From contig NZ_JPRM01000033.1 in NCBI RefSeq assembly GCF_000737695.1, positions 1-49,592 on the forward strand: a stretch of DNA of 49,592 nucleotides, read 5' to 3'. A model generated the notes under the pieces. It was given only the letters and a program-made list of their open reading frames with translations. It was not told where the DNA came from and ran no database searches. This stretch comes from Flavobacterium hydatis (GTDB taxonomy: Bacteria; Bacteroidota; Bacteroidia; Flavobacteriales; Flavobacteriaceae). This document shows, piece after piece, positions 25,563 to 35,248 of the stretch (its first letter is position 1; every line of letters begins with the position of its first letter). Position numbers and translations under genes: made by a program.

Positions 25563-26744
25563 TTAGACTTTACGTTTTAAAATTTCATTTTTCGTATTGG
25601 GTTTAAAACTCGCTCCGGCGCAGCGCATGACGGCATCGAAGCCATAGCGACTCTTCATTTTATCCATAGCCTGATATAAGGAAAGCATTTCCTGGGTATC
25701 CTCGAAGAGATTAATCTGATAGGTGCCGCGAACGAGTCCGCTGAACCGAATTCCAATCAGACGAAGTCGCATCCGACGTTGGTATAGCTTATCAAAAAGA
25801 TCAGTTACACTTTTAGTCAGTGTATGATCGGCAGAAGTATAGGCGATGCGGCATTGTTTGGTCTCGGTATCAAAATTAGCGTAGCGTATTTTGATAACCA
25901 CTGTTGAGGTAAGCCACTGTTCTGATCGCAATTGAAAGGCCAATTTTTCGACCATACCAACCAAGATGCGTTTGAGTTTTATGATATCAATAGTATCTTG
26001 AGAGAAAGTATGTTCGGTTGATATTGATTTTCTCTCGGTATAAGGTTCCACAGGATTGTTATCAATACCATTGGCTTTCTTCCAGAGTTCCGTGCCATTT
26101 TTTCCAATCATTTGTTGCAAAACTTCTGAGGGCATTTCAGAGAGTGTTTGGATGGTTCTGATCCCAATTCTGGAAAGCAGTTGAAAAGTCTTATCACCCA
26201 CCATTGGAATTTTTTTAATAGACAAAGGATTCAAAAAGGGTTGTACCATATGCTCAGGAATCTCTAAATTCTGCTTTTGTTTTCCTTCTCCAGTACCAAT
26301 TTTTGAGACTGTTTTATTTACTGATAAAGCAAAAGTCAATGGCAATCCTGTTTCTTTGGTAATGGTTTGAGCGAGCTCATTGGTCCATTTATAACTACCG
26401 TAGAATTTATCCATACCGGTGATATCGAGATAAAATTCATCAATACTTGCTTTTTCGACTATGGGGGCTTTCTCCTGAATTATCTCAGTAATGGTATGTG
26501 ACAAGGTGGAATAAAGCTCCATATCACCTTTCATGACTTTTGCCTGCGGACAAAGTCGAAGTGCCATTTTGATTGGCATGGCAGATCGAACGCCAAAAGT
26601 ACGCGCCTCGTAGGAACAGGATGCCACGACGCCACGGTCTCCACCTCCAATAATGAGAGGAACTCCATTTAACTCAGAATTGGTTAACCTTTCGCAGGAT
26701 ACAAAAAATGTATTCATATCAATATGTACAATTGACCTTCCCAT
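25563..26744 (-). CDS. dinB: Y-family DNA polymerase IV (translesion)
   Basis: A 393-residue Y-family polymerase. Signatures are SIVHIDMNTFFVSCERL (first catalytic Asp), ASCSYEARTFGVRSAMP, KASIDEFYLDITG (catalytic DE), VNKTVSKIGTGEGKQ, and a little-finger domain. I chose the ATG at 26744 (MGRSIVHID) because the frame upstream runs through the promoter and operators. It shares a divergent regulatory region with the S24 repressor and a likely transcript with the DnaE-type gene. It copies across damaged bases with low fidelity. The end (LKRKV) is basic, with no obvious clamp-binding tail. Confidence 0.93.
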   Translation of the reverse strand: MGRSIVHIDMNTFFVSCERLTNSELNGVPLIIGGGDRGVVASCSYEARTFGVRSAMPIKMALRLCPQAKVMKGDMELYSTLSHTITEIIQEKAPIVEKASIDEFYLDITGMDKFYGSYKWTNELAQTITKETGLPLTFALSVNKTVSKIGTGEGKQKQNLEIPEHMVQPFLNPLSIKKIPMVGDKTFQLLSRIGIRTIQTLSEMPSEVLQQMIGKNGTELWKKANGIDNNPVEPYTERKSISTEHTFSQDTIDIIKLKRILVGMVEKLAFQLRSEQWLTSTVVIKIRYANFDTETKQCRIAYTSADHTLTKSVTDLFDKLYQRRMRLRLIGIRFSGLVRGTYQINLFEDTQEMLSLYQAMDKMKSRYGFDAVMRCAGASFKPNTKNEILKRKV

Positions 26745-26774
26745 AATCTTCTTCCTTTTATACGGAACAAAATT

Positions 26775-26789
26775 AGTACAGATTGTAAC
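26775..26789. promoter_or_regulatory. Weaker operator (half-conserved) for S24 repressor
   Basis: AGTACAGATTGTAAC keeps the right half-site TTGTAAC of the strong operator but has a degenerate left half. Its centre is 34 bp (about three helical turns) from the strong site, so repressors could bind the same face. Confidence 0.5.
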
Positions 26790-26798
26790 AAAATTAAT

Positions 26799-26806
26799 TA
26801 TCTTTG
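26799..26806 (+). promoter_or_regulatory. -7 promoter element of S24 repressor gene
   Basis: TATCTTTG matches the Bacteroidota TANNTTTG consensus exactly and would start transcription inside or just before the strong operator at 26809-26823. That fits autorepression. On the opposite strand the repeated TAATTTTG boxes (centred near 26771 and 26793) are candidates for the dinB promoter. Confidence 0.6.
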
Positions 26807-26808
26807 TT

Positions 26809-26823
26809 GTTACAAATTGTAAC
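26809..26823. promoter_or_regulatory. Palindromic operator between dinB and S24 repressor
   Basis: GTTACAAATTGTAAC is a perfect 15-bp odd-centred palindrome in the divergent promoter region, ten bases before the repressor start codon. Its position and symmetry make it the likely binding site of the S24 repressor encoded next to it. Confidence 0.75.
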
Positions 26824-26832
26824 AATATTGCT

Positions 26833-27597
26833 ATGTCTTTATTTTCCGATAATATAAGAAGCCTAAGGCTAAAGAAGAAAGTATCTCAGGAAAAAGTAGC
26901 TGAAAGCCTGCTGATTACCAGAAGTAGGTATACCAAATATGAAGATGGTACCTCTGAAGCACCGTATGAAATTCTGAAGAAAATAGCGCATTATTATCAA
27001 ATCAGTATTGATCTGCTACTCTCTGTTGATGTTCGAAAAATACCGATGGATGATTTGCTGAAATTAGAAAACAACCGATTGCTGTTACCCATTACCGTTG
27101 ATGCAGCGGGTAATGATTTTGTAGAAATTGTGACTCAAAAAGCAAAAGCGGGTTATCTAAATGGGTATGGAGATCCTGAATATATCGAGAGTCTGCAACA
27201 AATCTCGCTGCCTTTTTTAGGACCAGGGAAACACCGAGGCTTTCCTGTGGAAGGGGACTCTATGCCACCACATGAGGATGGTTCAATTATCATTGGTCGT
27301 TATGTAGAAAGGCTGGGAGAGGTAATGGATGGTAAAACTTATATCCTGATTACTAAAAATGAGGGAATGGTGTATAAACGCCTGAACAAAAACAAAAAAA
27401 ATACACTCATTTTAGAATCGGATAATCATTTCTATCCTAATTACGAAGTAAAGGCTTCGGATATTCTGGAAATATGGGAATACAAATGCAATATTGGGCG
27501 TACGGATAAAAAGCAGGAGCTATCAGAAACCCAAAGCATGAAAGATTTAATCCTTGAGATAAAAAGAGATGTTTTGGAACTCAAGAATAGGGCTTAA
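26833..27597 (+). CDS. XRE-HTH/S24 peptidase repressor (LexA-like)
   Basis: A 254-residue transcription repressor of the self-cleaving type. Residues about 6-62 form an XRE-type HTH (NIRSLRLKKKVSQEKVAESL). Residues about 95-230 form an S24 domain: a cleavable Ala106-Gly107 bond in KAKAGYLNG, catalytic Ser143 in EGDSMPP and catalytic Lys182 in GMVYKRL. DNA damage would trigger RecA-assisted autocleavage and release dinB-dnaE, as known for LexA and UmuD relatives. A coiled C-terminal tail (KDLILEIKRDVLELKNRA) is extra. Start ATG at 26833; the frame extends upstream into dinB but without coding sense. The autoregulation is inferred from the palindrome. Confidence 0.9.
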   Translation: MSLFSDNIRSLRLKKKVSQEKVAESLLITRSRYTKYEDGTSEAPYEILKKIAHYYQISIDLLLSVDVRKIPMDDLLKLENNRLLLPITVDAAGNDFVEIVTQKAKAGYLNGYGDPEYIESLQQISLPFLGPGKHRGFPVEGDSMPPHEDGSIIIGRYVERLGEVMDGKTYILITKNEGMVYKRLNKNKKNTLILESDNHFYPNYEVKASDILEIWEYKCNIGRTDKKQELSETQSMKDLILEIKRDVLELKNRA

Positions 27598-27963
27598 TTT
27601 TTTAATAATCATAAAAAAAAGTATTATTTCATATTAACATTATTATTGTCTTGATGTATTATTGATAAGCAATTCATGAAACTTTTGTCATAGTATTTTA
27701 TCAGAAAGATGTGTCTTGTATTCAGATACCAGTTACTATCAAGACTCTCAGCACTGCTGAGAGAAATTATTTTTATTAGGTAACCCTTTTTTAAATTGTA
27801 CGAGCTACTTAAAAACTATTTTTAAATTGGGTGCAAATAGCACTGGAATTTGTACTTCAACAATAAATGTATCTTCTTTATTTTAAGTTAGGTATGTTTC
27901 CTAAAAAAAACGGTGGTTTTATTTCTTTATTCTAATGATTCGTTAAGGGCTTATTTTCTATTC
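27598..27963. other. Gap with a hairpin at 27745-27763
   Basis: No gene seen. The hairpin CTCTCAG...CTGAGAG (7-bp stem, CACTG loop) is followed by an A/T-rich run and may terminate the repressor transcript. The remainder is AT-rich with no recognisable signal. Confidence 0.5.
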
Positions 27964-28983
27964 CTATATCAACTTTTTTCTTTCTATTCTTTCTTTTGCT
28001 TCATTTAAAAGTAAGTGTATTTTTTCCTCGAATTGTTTTTTAGGTGGTAAATCTGTCCAATATTCAGCAACCATAATCCCGTCTTTATGCATTTCAAGTA
28101 GCTCTATTTGCTCTCTGCTACTTTCGGCACAAAGGATTAAACCGATTGGTGTTTTTTCACCTTCTTCTTTTTCGTACTTGTCTAACCATTTTAGGTATAA
28201 CTCCATTTGCCCTTTGTGCTTGGCTTGAAATTTTCCTAATTTTAATTCGATTGCTACTAATCGCTTTAGTTTTCGATGATAAAAAAGCAAATCCAAATTA
28301 AAATCCTCACCATCTATAATCATTCTTTTTTGACGTTCTACAAACGTAAATCCTTTACCAAGTTCGAGAATGAATTTTTCTAAATCGTATAAGATTGCTT
28401 GCTCTAAATCTTTTTCCAAATAGGCATTCCCTAAATTAAGAAAATCCAGTAAATAAGGATCTTTGAAGGTGCTTGGTAAGTTACTTTCTATTTGAACTGC
28501 TTGTGTATTTGCTATTGCAGTACGCTCAAAAGTTTTAGCAGCAATTTGTTTTCGCAAATCTCTAATACTCATTAACTGATCGATTACTTGATGCGCATAG
28601 AATAATTTGGCTTCTGTTTTTTTCAGAGGTAATAACTCTATAAAATGGGACCAGTTTAATTGTTGTGATAATGTTGCTACAATTTGCTTGTCTTTAAATT
28701 GCTCTGCAAAACGCAGCATTCGTCTTACGTTTTTTTCGGTAAAATTTCTACCATACTTATTTTCCAATTGTGCCGACACTGTCGGCACAATTTGTTTTCC
28801 ATATTCAGCACGTTTATTCTGTAGTATGGTTTCATTTATACGAAATCCAATTTGCCAAAACAGTAAAGTTAAAACACTATTGTTTTGAATAATTACTTGC
28901 CGCTGACTATGTTCAACAAGTTGAGATAACTCATGGAATAAATCTGTTTCAATAGCAACTATATTTTTTGTTTTTTCGGTCAT
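27964..28983 (-). CDS. YhcG/DUF1016 family PD-(D/E)XK nuclease
   Basis: A 339-residue protein of the YhcG type. The N-terminal DUF1016 helical domain (LTLLFWQIGFRINETILQNK and GRNFTEKNVRRMLRFAEQFK) is followed by a C-terminal PD-(D/E)XK domain with LDLLFYHRKLKRLVAIELKL (D...ExK) and KHKGQMELYLKWLDKYE. Members are DNA nucleases often linked to mobile elements and restriction loci. The gene stands alone with AT-rich gaps on both sides. The family call is firm; substrate and biological role are unknown. Confidence 0.92.
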   Translation of the reverse strand: MTEKTKNIVAIETDLFHELSQLVEHSQRQVIIQNNSVLTLLFWQIGFRINETILQNKRAEYGKQIVPTVSAQLENKYGRNFTEKNVRRMLRFAEQFKDKQIVATLSQQLNWSHFIELLPLKKTEAKLFYAHQVIDQLMSIRDLRKQIAAKTFERTAIANTQAVQIESNLPSTFKDPYLLDFLNLGNAYLEKDLEQAILYDLEKFILELGKGFTFVERQKRMIIDGEDFNLDLLFYHRKLKRLVAIELKLGKFQAKHKGQMELYLKWLDKYEKEEGEKTPIGLILCAESSREQIELLEMHKDGIMVAEYWTDLPPKKQFEEKIHLLLNEAKERIERKKLI

Positions 28984-29290
28984 GCTAGTTTGTTTGGTGT
29001 GTATTAGTTAAAAAGGATTATACTACTTTAACTTGAGTTAGATTATGCTTCTGTAGTACAAAATAGCAATTCTATGCTGGATAATCATACTATACAAACA
29101 TAGTGAAAATAGCGAAATGGTAAAAGAGAAGAGCAAGCAAGGAAATTTTACTACGCAAGAATAGCCATAATAAAGCAATAGCATATGTATTGAGTTTAAG
29201 TCTTTCCCTTGCTAGTGGCTACTTTTAATTTGTAATGTCTGTAAATTGTTCTTGTAACATTATTTCTCCCGTTTAAATTATTATTTTTTA
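28984..29290. other. Gap without recognised features
   Basis: 307 bp between the YhcG gene and mobC. No ORF, hairpin or repeat that I can support. Confidence 0.5.
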
Positions 29291-31279
29291 TCATTTCTTA
29301 ATTACTAAATGTCTTAGTTCATAATCATTTAAGAGTCTTTCTTTTTCAGAATAAATAATATCCTTAATGTCTTTTTTGATTTGTAAATAATTGCGTTGGA
29401 CCATGGAGTTATCGACTTTACGTATAATAGGAATATCAACATAATTATCCTGTTCTTTTTTCAATGCTTTATGGTCATTGATAATATCACAGTGAAATGT
29501 TTTGAGTTCAATCTTACAATCAGGATCATCAGCTACCATCCCCACAAACTCACCAGAACTAAGTCCGGAAATTTTGGAAACAGGAATTGCAGATTCCAAT
29601 TGTTTGGAGCGACTAATTGAAGTATCGCCACTATTAATGGATAGGCTTTCCCTGTCCTGCATAATCTTTCCAAAACGTTCCGATAATTGTTTGGCAGTAT
29701 CTCCTGTAACTTGTCCGCTGACTATGTTTCCTGTAATGTTCATAATTACATCCGCCTGTTCTCGTCCGTAATCTTTACGCAATTGACTAAAGTCCTGAAT
29801 TCCCAAACAAGTAGCCACTTTATTACTTCTTGCCGTGGCGATTAAACTATCTATATTATTGAGGTAGATGGTGGGAAATTCATCAAATATCAGACTGCTT
29901 TTCTGTTTGTTTTTCTGGTTCACTTGTTTTACCAATCGGTTTACGTATAGTGATAATACAGCTCCATAAATTTGAATTTTCTGTGGGTTATTGCCCATAC
30001 AAACAATCTTAGGTTCCTCAGGATTATTGATATCCAAAGTGAAATCATTACCTGATAAAACATAATATAATTGAGGAGAAGACAATCTTGCCATTGCAAT
30101 TTTTGCCGATGCGATTTGCCCCTCCAGTTGGTCCATAACGTGGTTGAGGTAGGCGTTTACAAAAGGATTAATAAGTACTTCTATTTCTTTTTCAGTCCTA
30201 AGGAGGGTAAAGAGACTGTCGTAATCTTCCTGCATGAGTTCAATTACATGAGGAAGCGTACAAAATTCACCATCTTTATATTTTTTTAAATACCATATTA
30301 TGGCTGAGAGAAAATTAATCGGTGATTCTACAAAGAAATCTCCTTGACGTTTGATCCATTCTTTGTTTAAGCCTAGCAAAATGGTACGTGCCGATTCAGA
30401 AGCGTCGGTAATATCATTCATGGCTGAAGGATCTAATGGGTTACATCGGTTGCTTCGGGTGAGATCATCAAAATTAATAACATAAAACTGTGGTAATACT
30501 GGATAGTCATGTCTGTATTTAAGCCAGGTATTATAGACAATTTTGGTCAGATCATCAAACTTGAAATCGTAGACGAACATGGTAAATTTTTTACGAATGT
30601 GCTGGGTGATTACATGTCGTATGACAAAATAGGATTTCCCTGAACCAGGAGTACCAGAAACCAGTAAACCCCGAAACGGATTTATGATGTTTATCCAACT
30701 GTCTCTTATCTTATCCTTTAAATGATATCGGGCTGGCAGATTAATGGAATACTCATTTTCTAAGAGTCTTTCTTCTTGTGGGAAAGTCTCATTTTCAGCA
30801 TTGAAAATATCTTTGTTATTGAGTCCGTTCTTTATTATACGCGATAGTAATGTGCCTCCAGAAAGCATTAAAAGAAAGCCACTGGAAGTAATAGTCATAT
30901 AGGCAATCGCTGCTAGCATTATTTCTATTTTCAGGTATAATGAAAAATAGCTTATGAAGTAAATTAGGAGGCCCGCAATTATAAAAGCAAAAGCTGTTTT
31001 ATGATTTAATTTTTCGTCTTTTCGTCCTTTAATACCTATTAGGGAAATCATCAAAAATCCCAATGCAACAAATTTGGACTTATGGAAATTGCTAAATAAT
31101 CCTGTATTATAAATATTACTCAAAATTGTATCTCCAAATCCACTAACTAGATGCCACTGTTCAAAAGCTCCGTAACAGTAATAATAGAAATGAATACCTA
31201 AAAGCGCAATGCTGATTAGTCTTGTCATGTCCAAGATCTTTCTGAGTGCCTGTTCGTTTTCTCCTGTTTGCATTGCCAT
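29291..31279 (-). CDS. mobC: Conjugation coupling protein, MobC/TraG-type ATPase with YWFCY domain
   Basis: A 662-residue type IV coupling protein. The N-terminus has about four membrane helices and the aromatic HFYYYCYGAFEQW stretch that defines the YWFCY domain of Bacteroidota MobC proteins. Walker A GTPGSGKS is at 209-216, a Walker B-like SLIFDEFPTIY near 435, and the hexameric ATPase features follow (ATARSNKVATCLGIQDFSQL, NIVSGQVTGDTAKQLSERFG). It links a relaxosome to the mating channel. No relaxase (mobB/mobA-type) or tra genes are visible on either side, so the element is either decayed or its other parts lie outside the window. Confidence 0.93.
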   Translation of the reverse strand: MAMQTGENEQALRKILDMTRLISIALLGIHFYYYCYGAFEQWHLVSGFGDTILSNIYNTGLFSNFHKSKFVALGFLMISLIGIKGRKDEKLNHKTAFAFIIAGLLIYFISYFSLYLKIEIMLAAIAYMTITSSGFLLMLSGGTLLSRIIKNGLNNKDIFNAENETFPQEERLLENEYSINLPARYHLKDKIRDSWINIINPFRGLLVSGTPGSGKSYFVIRHVITQHIRKKFTMFVYDFKFDDLTKIVYNTWLKYRHDYPVLPQFYVINFDDLTRSNRCNPLDPSAMNDITDASESARTILLGLNKEWIKRQGDFFVESPINFLSAIIWYLKKYKDGEFCTLPHVIELMQEDYDSLFTLLRTEKEIEVLINPFVNAYLNHVMDQLEGQIASAKIAMARLSSPQLYYVLSGNDFTLDINNPEEPKIVCMGNNPQKIQIYGAVLSLYVNRLVKQVNQKNKQKSSLIFDEFPTIYLNNIDSLIATARSNKVATCLGIQDFSQLRKDYGREQADVIMNITGNIVSGQVTGDTAKQLSERFGKIMQDRESLSINSGDTSISRSKQLESAIPVSKISGLSSGEFVGMVADDPDCKIELKTFHCDIINDHKALKKEQDNYVDIPIIRKVDNSMVQRNYLQIKKDIKDIIYSEKERLLNDYELRHLVIKK

Positions 31280-32341
31280 AATTTTTTCCAGGGTGTTACT
31301 TGTCTAACTTAAAGAAGAAAACTATAAATTCAAGTCTCTTTGAATTCTAATACTGAGGTAGTATAAAAGTAGAAACATGGTTAGGGTTCCTGTTGAGTTT
31401 TTTTTCTCATTTCCCGATTTGCACCTCTATCTTTAAGTAGTCAATGGATGGTTATGAAGTGTTTTCCAAAGGTAGTATGTATTTGGATTATTATGATGGT
31501 TATAATATGTCCATCATGACAGGTACTATTTGTATTTCAGCAAGATATTATAAGTTAATCCTTGTAAGGCATCAATTTTAAAAGCGTTTACCAATAGAGC
31601 AGTCTGTTTTTTTATGTACTGATTCCTAAAGAGACAGTAGTTATACCTATAGCTCTTTATCATAATTAAGTTTTTTTGTTATCCAACCTTTACTTAATAT
31701 TATAATGTATCCAATCATAAAGTGCAGAATACAAGTGAAGTCTAAGTGATAACATTATTTTAAGGTATATATCAGAGCGATTGAAGATAAAAAGATATTT
31801 ATTGAAATATGAGACGAAGATTTAAAAGATTTGAAAGAAGACAAGAATGACTTACTGAGTACTATACCACTTGTGACTAGTATTTTTTCTAATAAAAATC
31901 CAGAAATACCTTGTAATTCATTTGGATTTTGTCAGTGATTCTTCCGTAAACAGCAGTTAGGCGAAATAACTGAGTTAGTGTAAAATTGAACATTTGCACT
32001 TCGATTTCAACCATTTCGCTATATAAACCAATGAAATATGATATAAAATTACTGTAAATAAAATAACACCAAAATTAACAAGAAGAATTTTCTTAGTGAT
32101 CCTTAGGGTAGAGTCTTTATACCTTATTATTGGATGATTTGAATTGATTAAATAGAACCTAAAATGTACATTTTTTTGGGTTTGTTAGAAGTCGTGAACT
32201 ATCCAGCTAACTTATAGCTGATTGCGACGAAATTACTTTGTATTAATTTTAAGTTGTAATTACTAGTCTGCAGAAAAGTCAAAAAAACAATATGTATTTT
32301 AACTGATACAAACAAAATGATGAAAATAGTTTTTAATTTCT
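31280..32341. other. 1-kb gap without a recognised gene
   Basis: This long AT-rich stretch holds only very short ORFs on both strands, with no clear hairpin terminator, tRNA or repeat. The best ORF (plus strand near 31809, 13 codons, very basic) is too short to call. It could be the relic of deleted mobilisation genes upstream of mobC. Confidence 0.5.
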
Positions 32342-33601
32342 TTATTTTTCCTCGATAGCGATAGCACGTCCGTCGTATTTTAATTCAGCTATTATTTCAC
32401 CAGTGCTGTTAATTAATAATTTTTTGTCATTTATTTCGACTACAAAATTTCCGTTATAACCAGGAACAATGCTTTCATATTTATTTTCAATCACAATATT
32501 TCCTTTTTTATCTATTAGCCCCCATAAATCAGACGTATAGTGTGCGCCAGAAGAAAAGGATCTTTTTCCGTAAGCGGCAAAACCTTTATTAAATGGCATC
32601 ATAACTCCAATAAATTTAAAATCAATAGCGGTCTGACCTTCTTTATTGATAAAGCCCCATTTTCCATCCTTCAAGACAGGTGCTAAGCCTTCTGAAAAGT
32701 CTCCAGCCTCATCATAAATCAAAGGAATAGTTATTTCTCCTTTATTATTAGCAAAACCAAATTTTCCCATATTTTCCAATAGCATTAATTCATCGCTTAA
32801 TTTCTTAATGTCTTTATATTGGGGAGCTATTAAAATATTTCCATATTTATCAGCAACACCCTTTGCATTATCCTTTGTAAGATAAACCATTTCATCTTCC
32901 CATGGAAAAACAAAATCATATTCCGGATTTAAGAGCACATTACCTTTTAAATCCATGAGTCCTTCCTTTGATTTATCACTTTCTCTAAATGCAAAAGAAC
33001 AACCGTTAAATAACTCACTAAGATGATCATATTGAAAAGGAATTATTGTTTTTCCTTTAGTGTCAATAATCCCAATTTTTCCATTTTTTTTTGCTCTAGC
33101 ATATCCTTTGTAGAATTCCGCAATGAACTCAAATTTATTAGGGATTATCTCTTCCCCGTTTTTATTAACAGTTCCTTCCAAACCATCTTTTTTAAAAGTA
33201 GCTAGACCATTATTAAAGTTTTCATATTGTAAATTTTCATATTTTGGTATGATCTTATATTCTCCTTTGTTGTCAATAAGGCCGAATTTTTCACCAAGCT
33301 GAACGATGGCTACTCCATTTTTCATTTGTGAAACCGAATTGTATCGAAAAGGGACAATAACATTGCCCTTGATATCAACAAATCCGTAATAGTCATTTTT
33401 TTGAACAGGGAATACATTCTCAGAAAAATCTCCGACATATTGAAAGGTTTCATTTGTGATTGGTTTACCTACCTCATCTAAAAGGATTAGTTTTTCGTAT
33501 TGTCCTGATATGTAATATCCAAATTCTTTTTTTTGGGCAAAGGTAGAATTAGTAAAAACTATGATTGCTATTAGTTTAATAATGTAAAGTCCCTTTTTCA
33601 T
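32342..33601 (-). CDS. Secreted WG-repeat protein
   Basis: A 419-residue exported protein. Signal peptide MKKGLYIIKLIAIIVFTNSTFA is cleaved before QKKEFG. The rest is a chain of WG-type repeats, each about 45 residues, with the pattern (W/F)G(F/L)(I/V)(D/N)xKGxxxxPxxY: for example YYGFVDIKGNVIVPFRYNSV, FGLIDNKGEYKIIPKYE, GKIGIIDTKGKTIIPFQYD, KWGFINKEGQTAIDFK and LWGLIDKKGNIVIENKYE. WG repeats form beta-propeller-like or solenoid binding surfaces on cell-envelope proteins; the ligand is unknown. It appears monocistronic and lies outside the mobile block. Confidence 0.92.
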   Translation of the reverse strand: MKKGLYIIKLIAIIVFTNSTFAQKKEFGYYISGQYEKLILLDEVGKPITNETFQYVGDFSENVFPVQKNDYYGFVDIKGNVIVPFRYNSVSQMKNGVAIVQLGEKFGLIDNKGEYKIIPKYENLQYENFNNGLATFKKDGLEGTVNKNGEEIIPNKFEFIAEFYKGYARAKKNGKIGIIDTKGKTIIPFQYDHLSELFNGCSFAFRESDKSKEGLMDLKGNVLLNPEYDFVFPWEDEMVYLTKDNAKGVADKYGNILIAPQYKDIKKLSDELMLLENMGKFGFANNKGEITIPLIYDEAGDFSEGLAPVLKDGKWGFINKEGQTAIDFKFIGVMMPFNKGFAAYGKRSFSSGAHYTSDLWGLIDKKGNIVIENKYESIVPGYNGNFVVEINDKKLLINSTGEIIAELKYDGRAIAIEEK

Positions 33602-33932
33602 TTGTTGTTGTATTTAACTATTTCTGTCAGTGCCAGTGTGGAAAAATTCTGATTGTATAAAACAAATATAACAAAGATTATGTTTTTTAAATAGGAAGTT
33701 CTTTACAGTTTAAAATTTACTATGTGAAAAAAAAGAGTTGGCAAAGCTAAGAAGAACGCTATCAGTTCTTTAAAATAAAAAAAATGACCTGGAAATTAAA
33801 GCTGCTTGACGGGGTTAGTACAGAAATTCTGTAAACACTGACTTTGTTAGAATTAAAAAGAATAATTCAAATTATAATCACTAGGTTTATATCTTCAAAA
33901 TAGACTATTACCTAGAGAAATTAAATTCATTA
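33602..33932. other. Divergent promoter gap
   Basis: 331 bp between the WG-repeat gene and the first endonuclease V gene, which point away from each other. It must hold both promoters, but I see no exact TANNTTTG box. No repeats or RNA features recognised. Confidence 0.5.
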
Positions 33933-35246
33933 ATGAATCACACAATAAATTATTATCCAAGTAAAAGCAAACTATTTTTTATTGACAGCTTATCTACTTC
34001 CAATTATGGTATGTACAATGGAAAACCTTTTACAGGAATTAAAGAAACCATTTCTGATAAAGAATATATCAGAGAAACTTTTGTAAATCGCAGGCTGCAC
34101 GGAATAAAATTTTGGGCAAGCGAAAATTCTTTTTCAATTTTTGTTTACATTTTTGATGAAAGCAGATATAATTTTGATATTAGTAAAGATCGTGATCAAA
34201 ATTTTATGAATAGAATCTACACTATTTATGATTTACAAACATTTGATTCAATTGTAGACTACAAAGTAAATAATATTGGAAAAAAAGAGTATCAGCAAGG
34301 TTATAATTTTACCCGTGAAGATTTAGATTATGATAAGAAGATAAAAGACAATTTTGATGTAATAAAAAACTACGAAGACACTAAAGAGATTTTTACTCGT
34401 TTGGATTTATTTGTTTGCACCTATAATACAGACAATCCCTTTAATCTCACACGTGAATTAAACCAAGATAGAGCTGGAAAGACTCTTTATGGCTATTTAG
34501 TTCAGGAAAGCATGAAAGAAACATTAGGATATACAGTTGAAGATGTTTTTATGGAAAAGTATATTCTTCAAAAGGAACTTGCGCAGAAGATTATTAGTGA
34601 AGACCAGATTCAACATCCGATAAAATACATTGCAGGTGTTAGTGTGGCATACAATGATGTAGATCTAAAAATGATTTCAGTCATTGCTGTAATGGATATT
34701 GAAACACAAGAAATTGTTGATCAGGCATTTTTTGAGTTAGAGGATGTTACATTGCATGTTCCTGATTTATTTGCCTATAATGAAGTTCCTTCAGTTTTAA
34801 AAGCGTTTGAAAAACTAAGTATAAAACCTCAATTAATTTTTTGTGACGGACATGGTATTGAACATCCAAAAAATGTTGGCTTAGCTACTCATCTGGGAAT
34901 TGAATTAGATATTCCAACAATTGGATGTCCAAAGAAAAGACTTGTTGGATATTATGAAAAAACGAGTTTAGGGCATTTAAGAGGGGATAGGCAAGAACTA
35001 TGGTTTGATGATAAAATTGTGGGCAAAGCATTACGGACCCAAGAAAGAAGCAATCCGCTTTATATATCTATTGGACATAAAATAAGTTTGGAAACAGCAA
35101 TTGATTGGGTTTTAAAAACAACGACCAATACTCGAGTTCCTGTTGTTGTACAGGAAGCTATTACGCTAACTGAGCAACTTATGCCAAAAAGAATTAGATA
35201 TGATTTCCTTGATGATGAAGAAAATAAATATGCTATAATAATATAA
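33933..35246 (+). CDS. Endonuclease V-like protein with extra N-terminal domain, catalytic Asp lost
   Basis: A 437-residue protein. Residues about 215-430 are a full endonuclease V domain: IAGVSVAYND, PDLFAYNEVPSVLKAF (Glu kept), LIFCDGHGIEHPKNVGLATH (Asp kept), GCPKKRLVGYY and VGKALRTQ. The first catalytic Asp, Asp43 in Thermotoga and in the next gene, is Ser237 here (AGVSVAY instead of AGVDVAY). Endonuclease V nicks DNA near deaminated adenine (inosine). Loss of Asp43 normally abolishes this, so the protein is probably catalytically dead or altered. Residues 1-210 are an unrelated domain beginning with a MORN-like NGKPFTGIKE...NRRLHGIKFW segment. The stop is two bases before the next gene, so the pair is coexpressed. 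It may act as regulator, binder or partner of the intact copy. Confidence 0.88.
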   Translation: MNHTINYYPSKSKLFFIDSLSTSNYGMYNGKPFTGIKETISDKEYIRETFVNRRLHGIKFWASENSFSIFVYIFDESRYNFDISKDRDQNFMNRIYTIYDLQTFDSIVDYKVNNIGKKEYQQGYNFTREDLDYDKKIKDNFDVIKNYEDTKEIFTRLDLFVCTYNTDNPFNLTRELNQDRAGKTLYGYLVQESMKETLGYTVEDVFMEKYILQKELAQKIISEDQIQHPIKYIAGVSVAYNDVDLKMISVIAVMDIETQEIVDQAFFELEDVTLHVPDLFAYNEVPSVLKAFEKLSIKPQLIFCDGHGIEHPKNVGLATHLGIELDIPTIGCPKKRLVGYYEKTSLGHLRGDRQELWFDDKIVGKALRTQERSNPLYISIGHKISLETAIDWVLKTTTNTRVPVVVQEAITLTEQLMPKRIRYDFLDDEENKYAIII

Positions 35247-35248
35247 AA

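Noticed and set aside
26653..26832. Longer N-terminus for the S24 repressor
   Set aside because: This stretch crosses dinB coding sequence and the divergent operators. The HTH begins right after the ATG at 26833.
31809..31850. 13-codon basic ORF (MRRRFKRFERRQE)
   Set aside because: Too short and isolated, no conserved start context or neighbour to support it.
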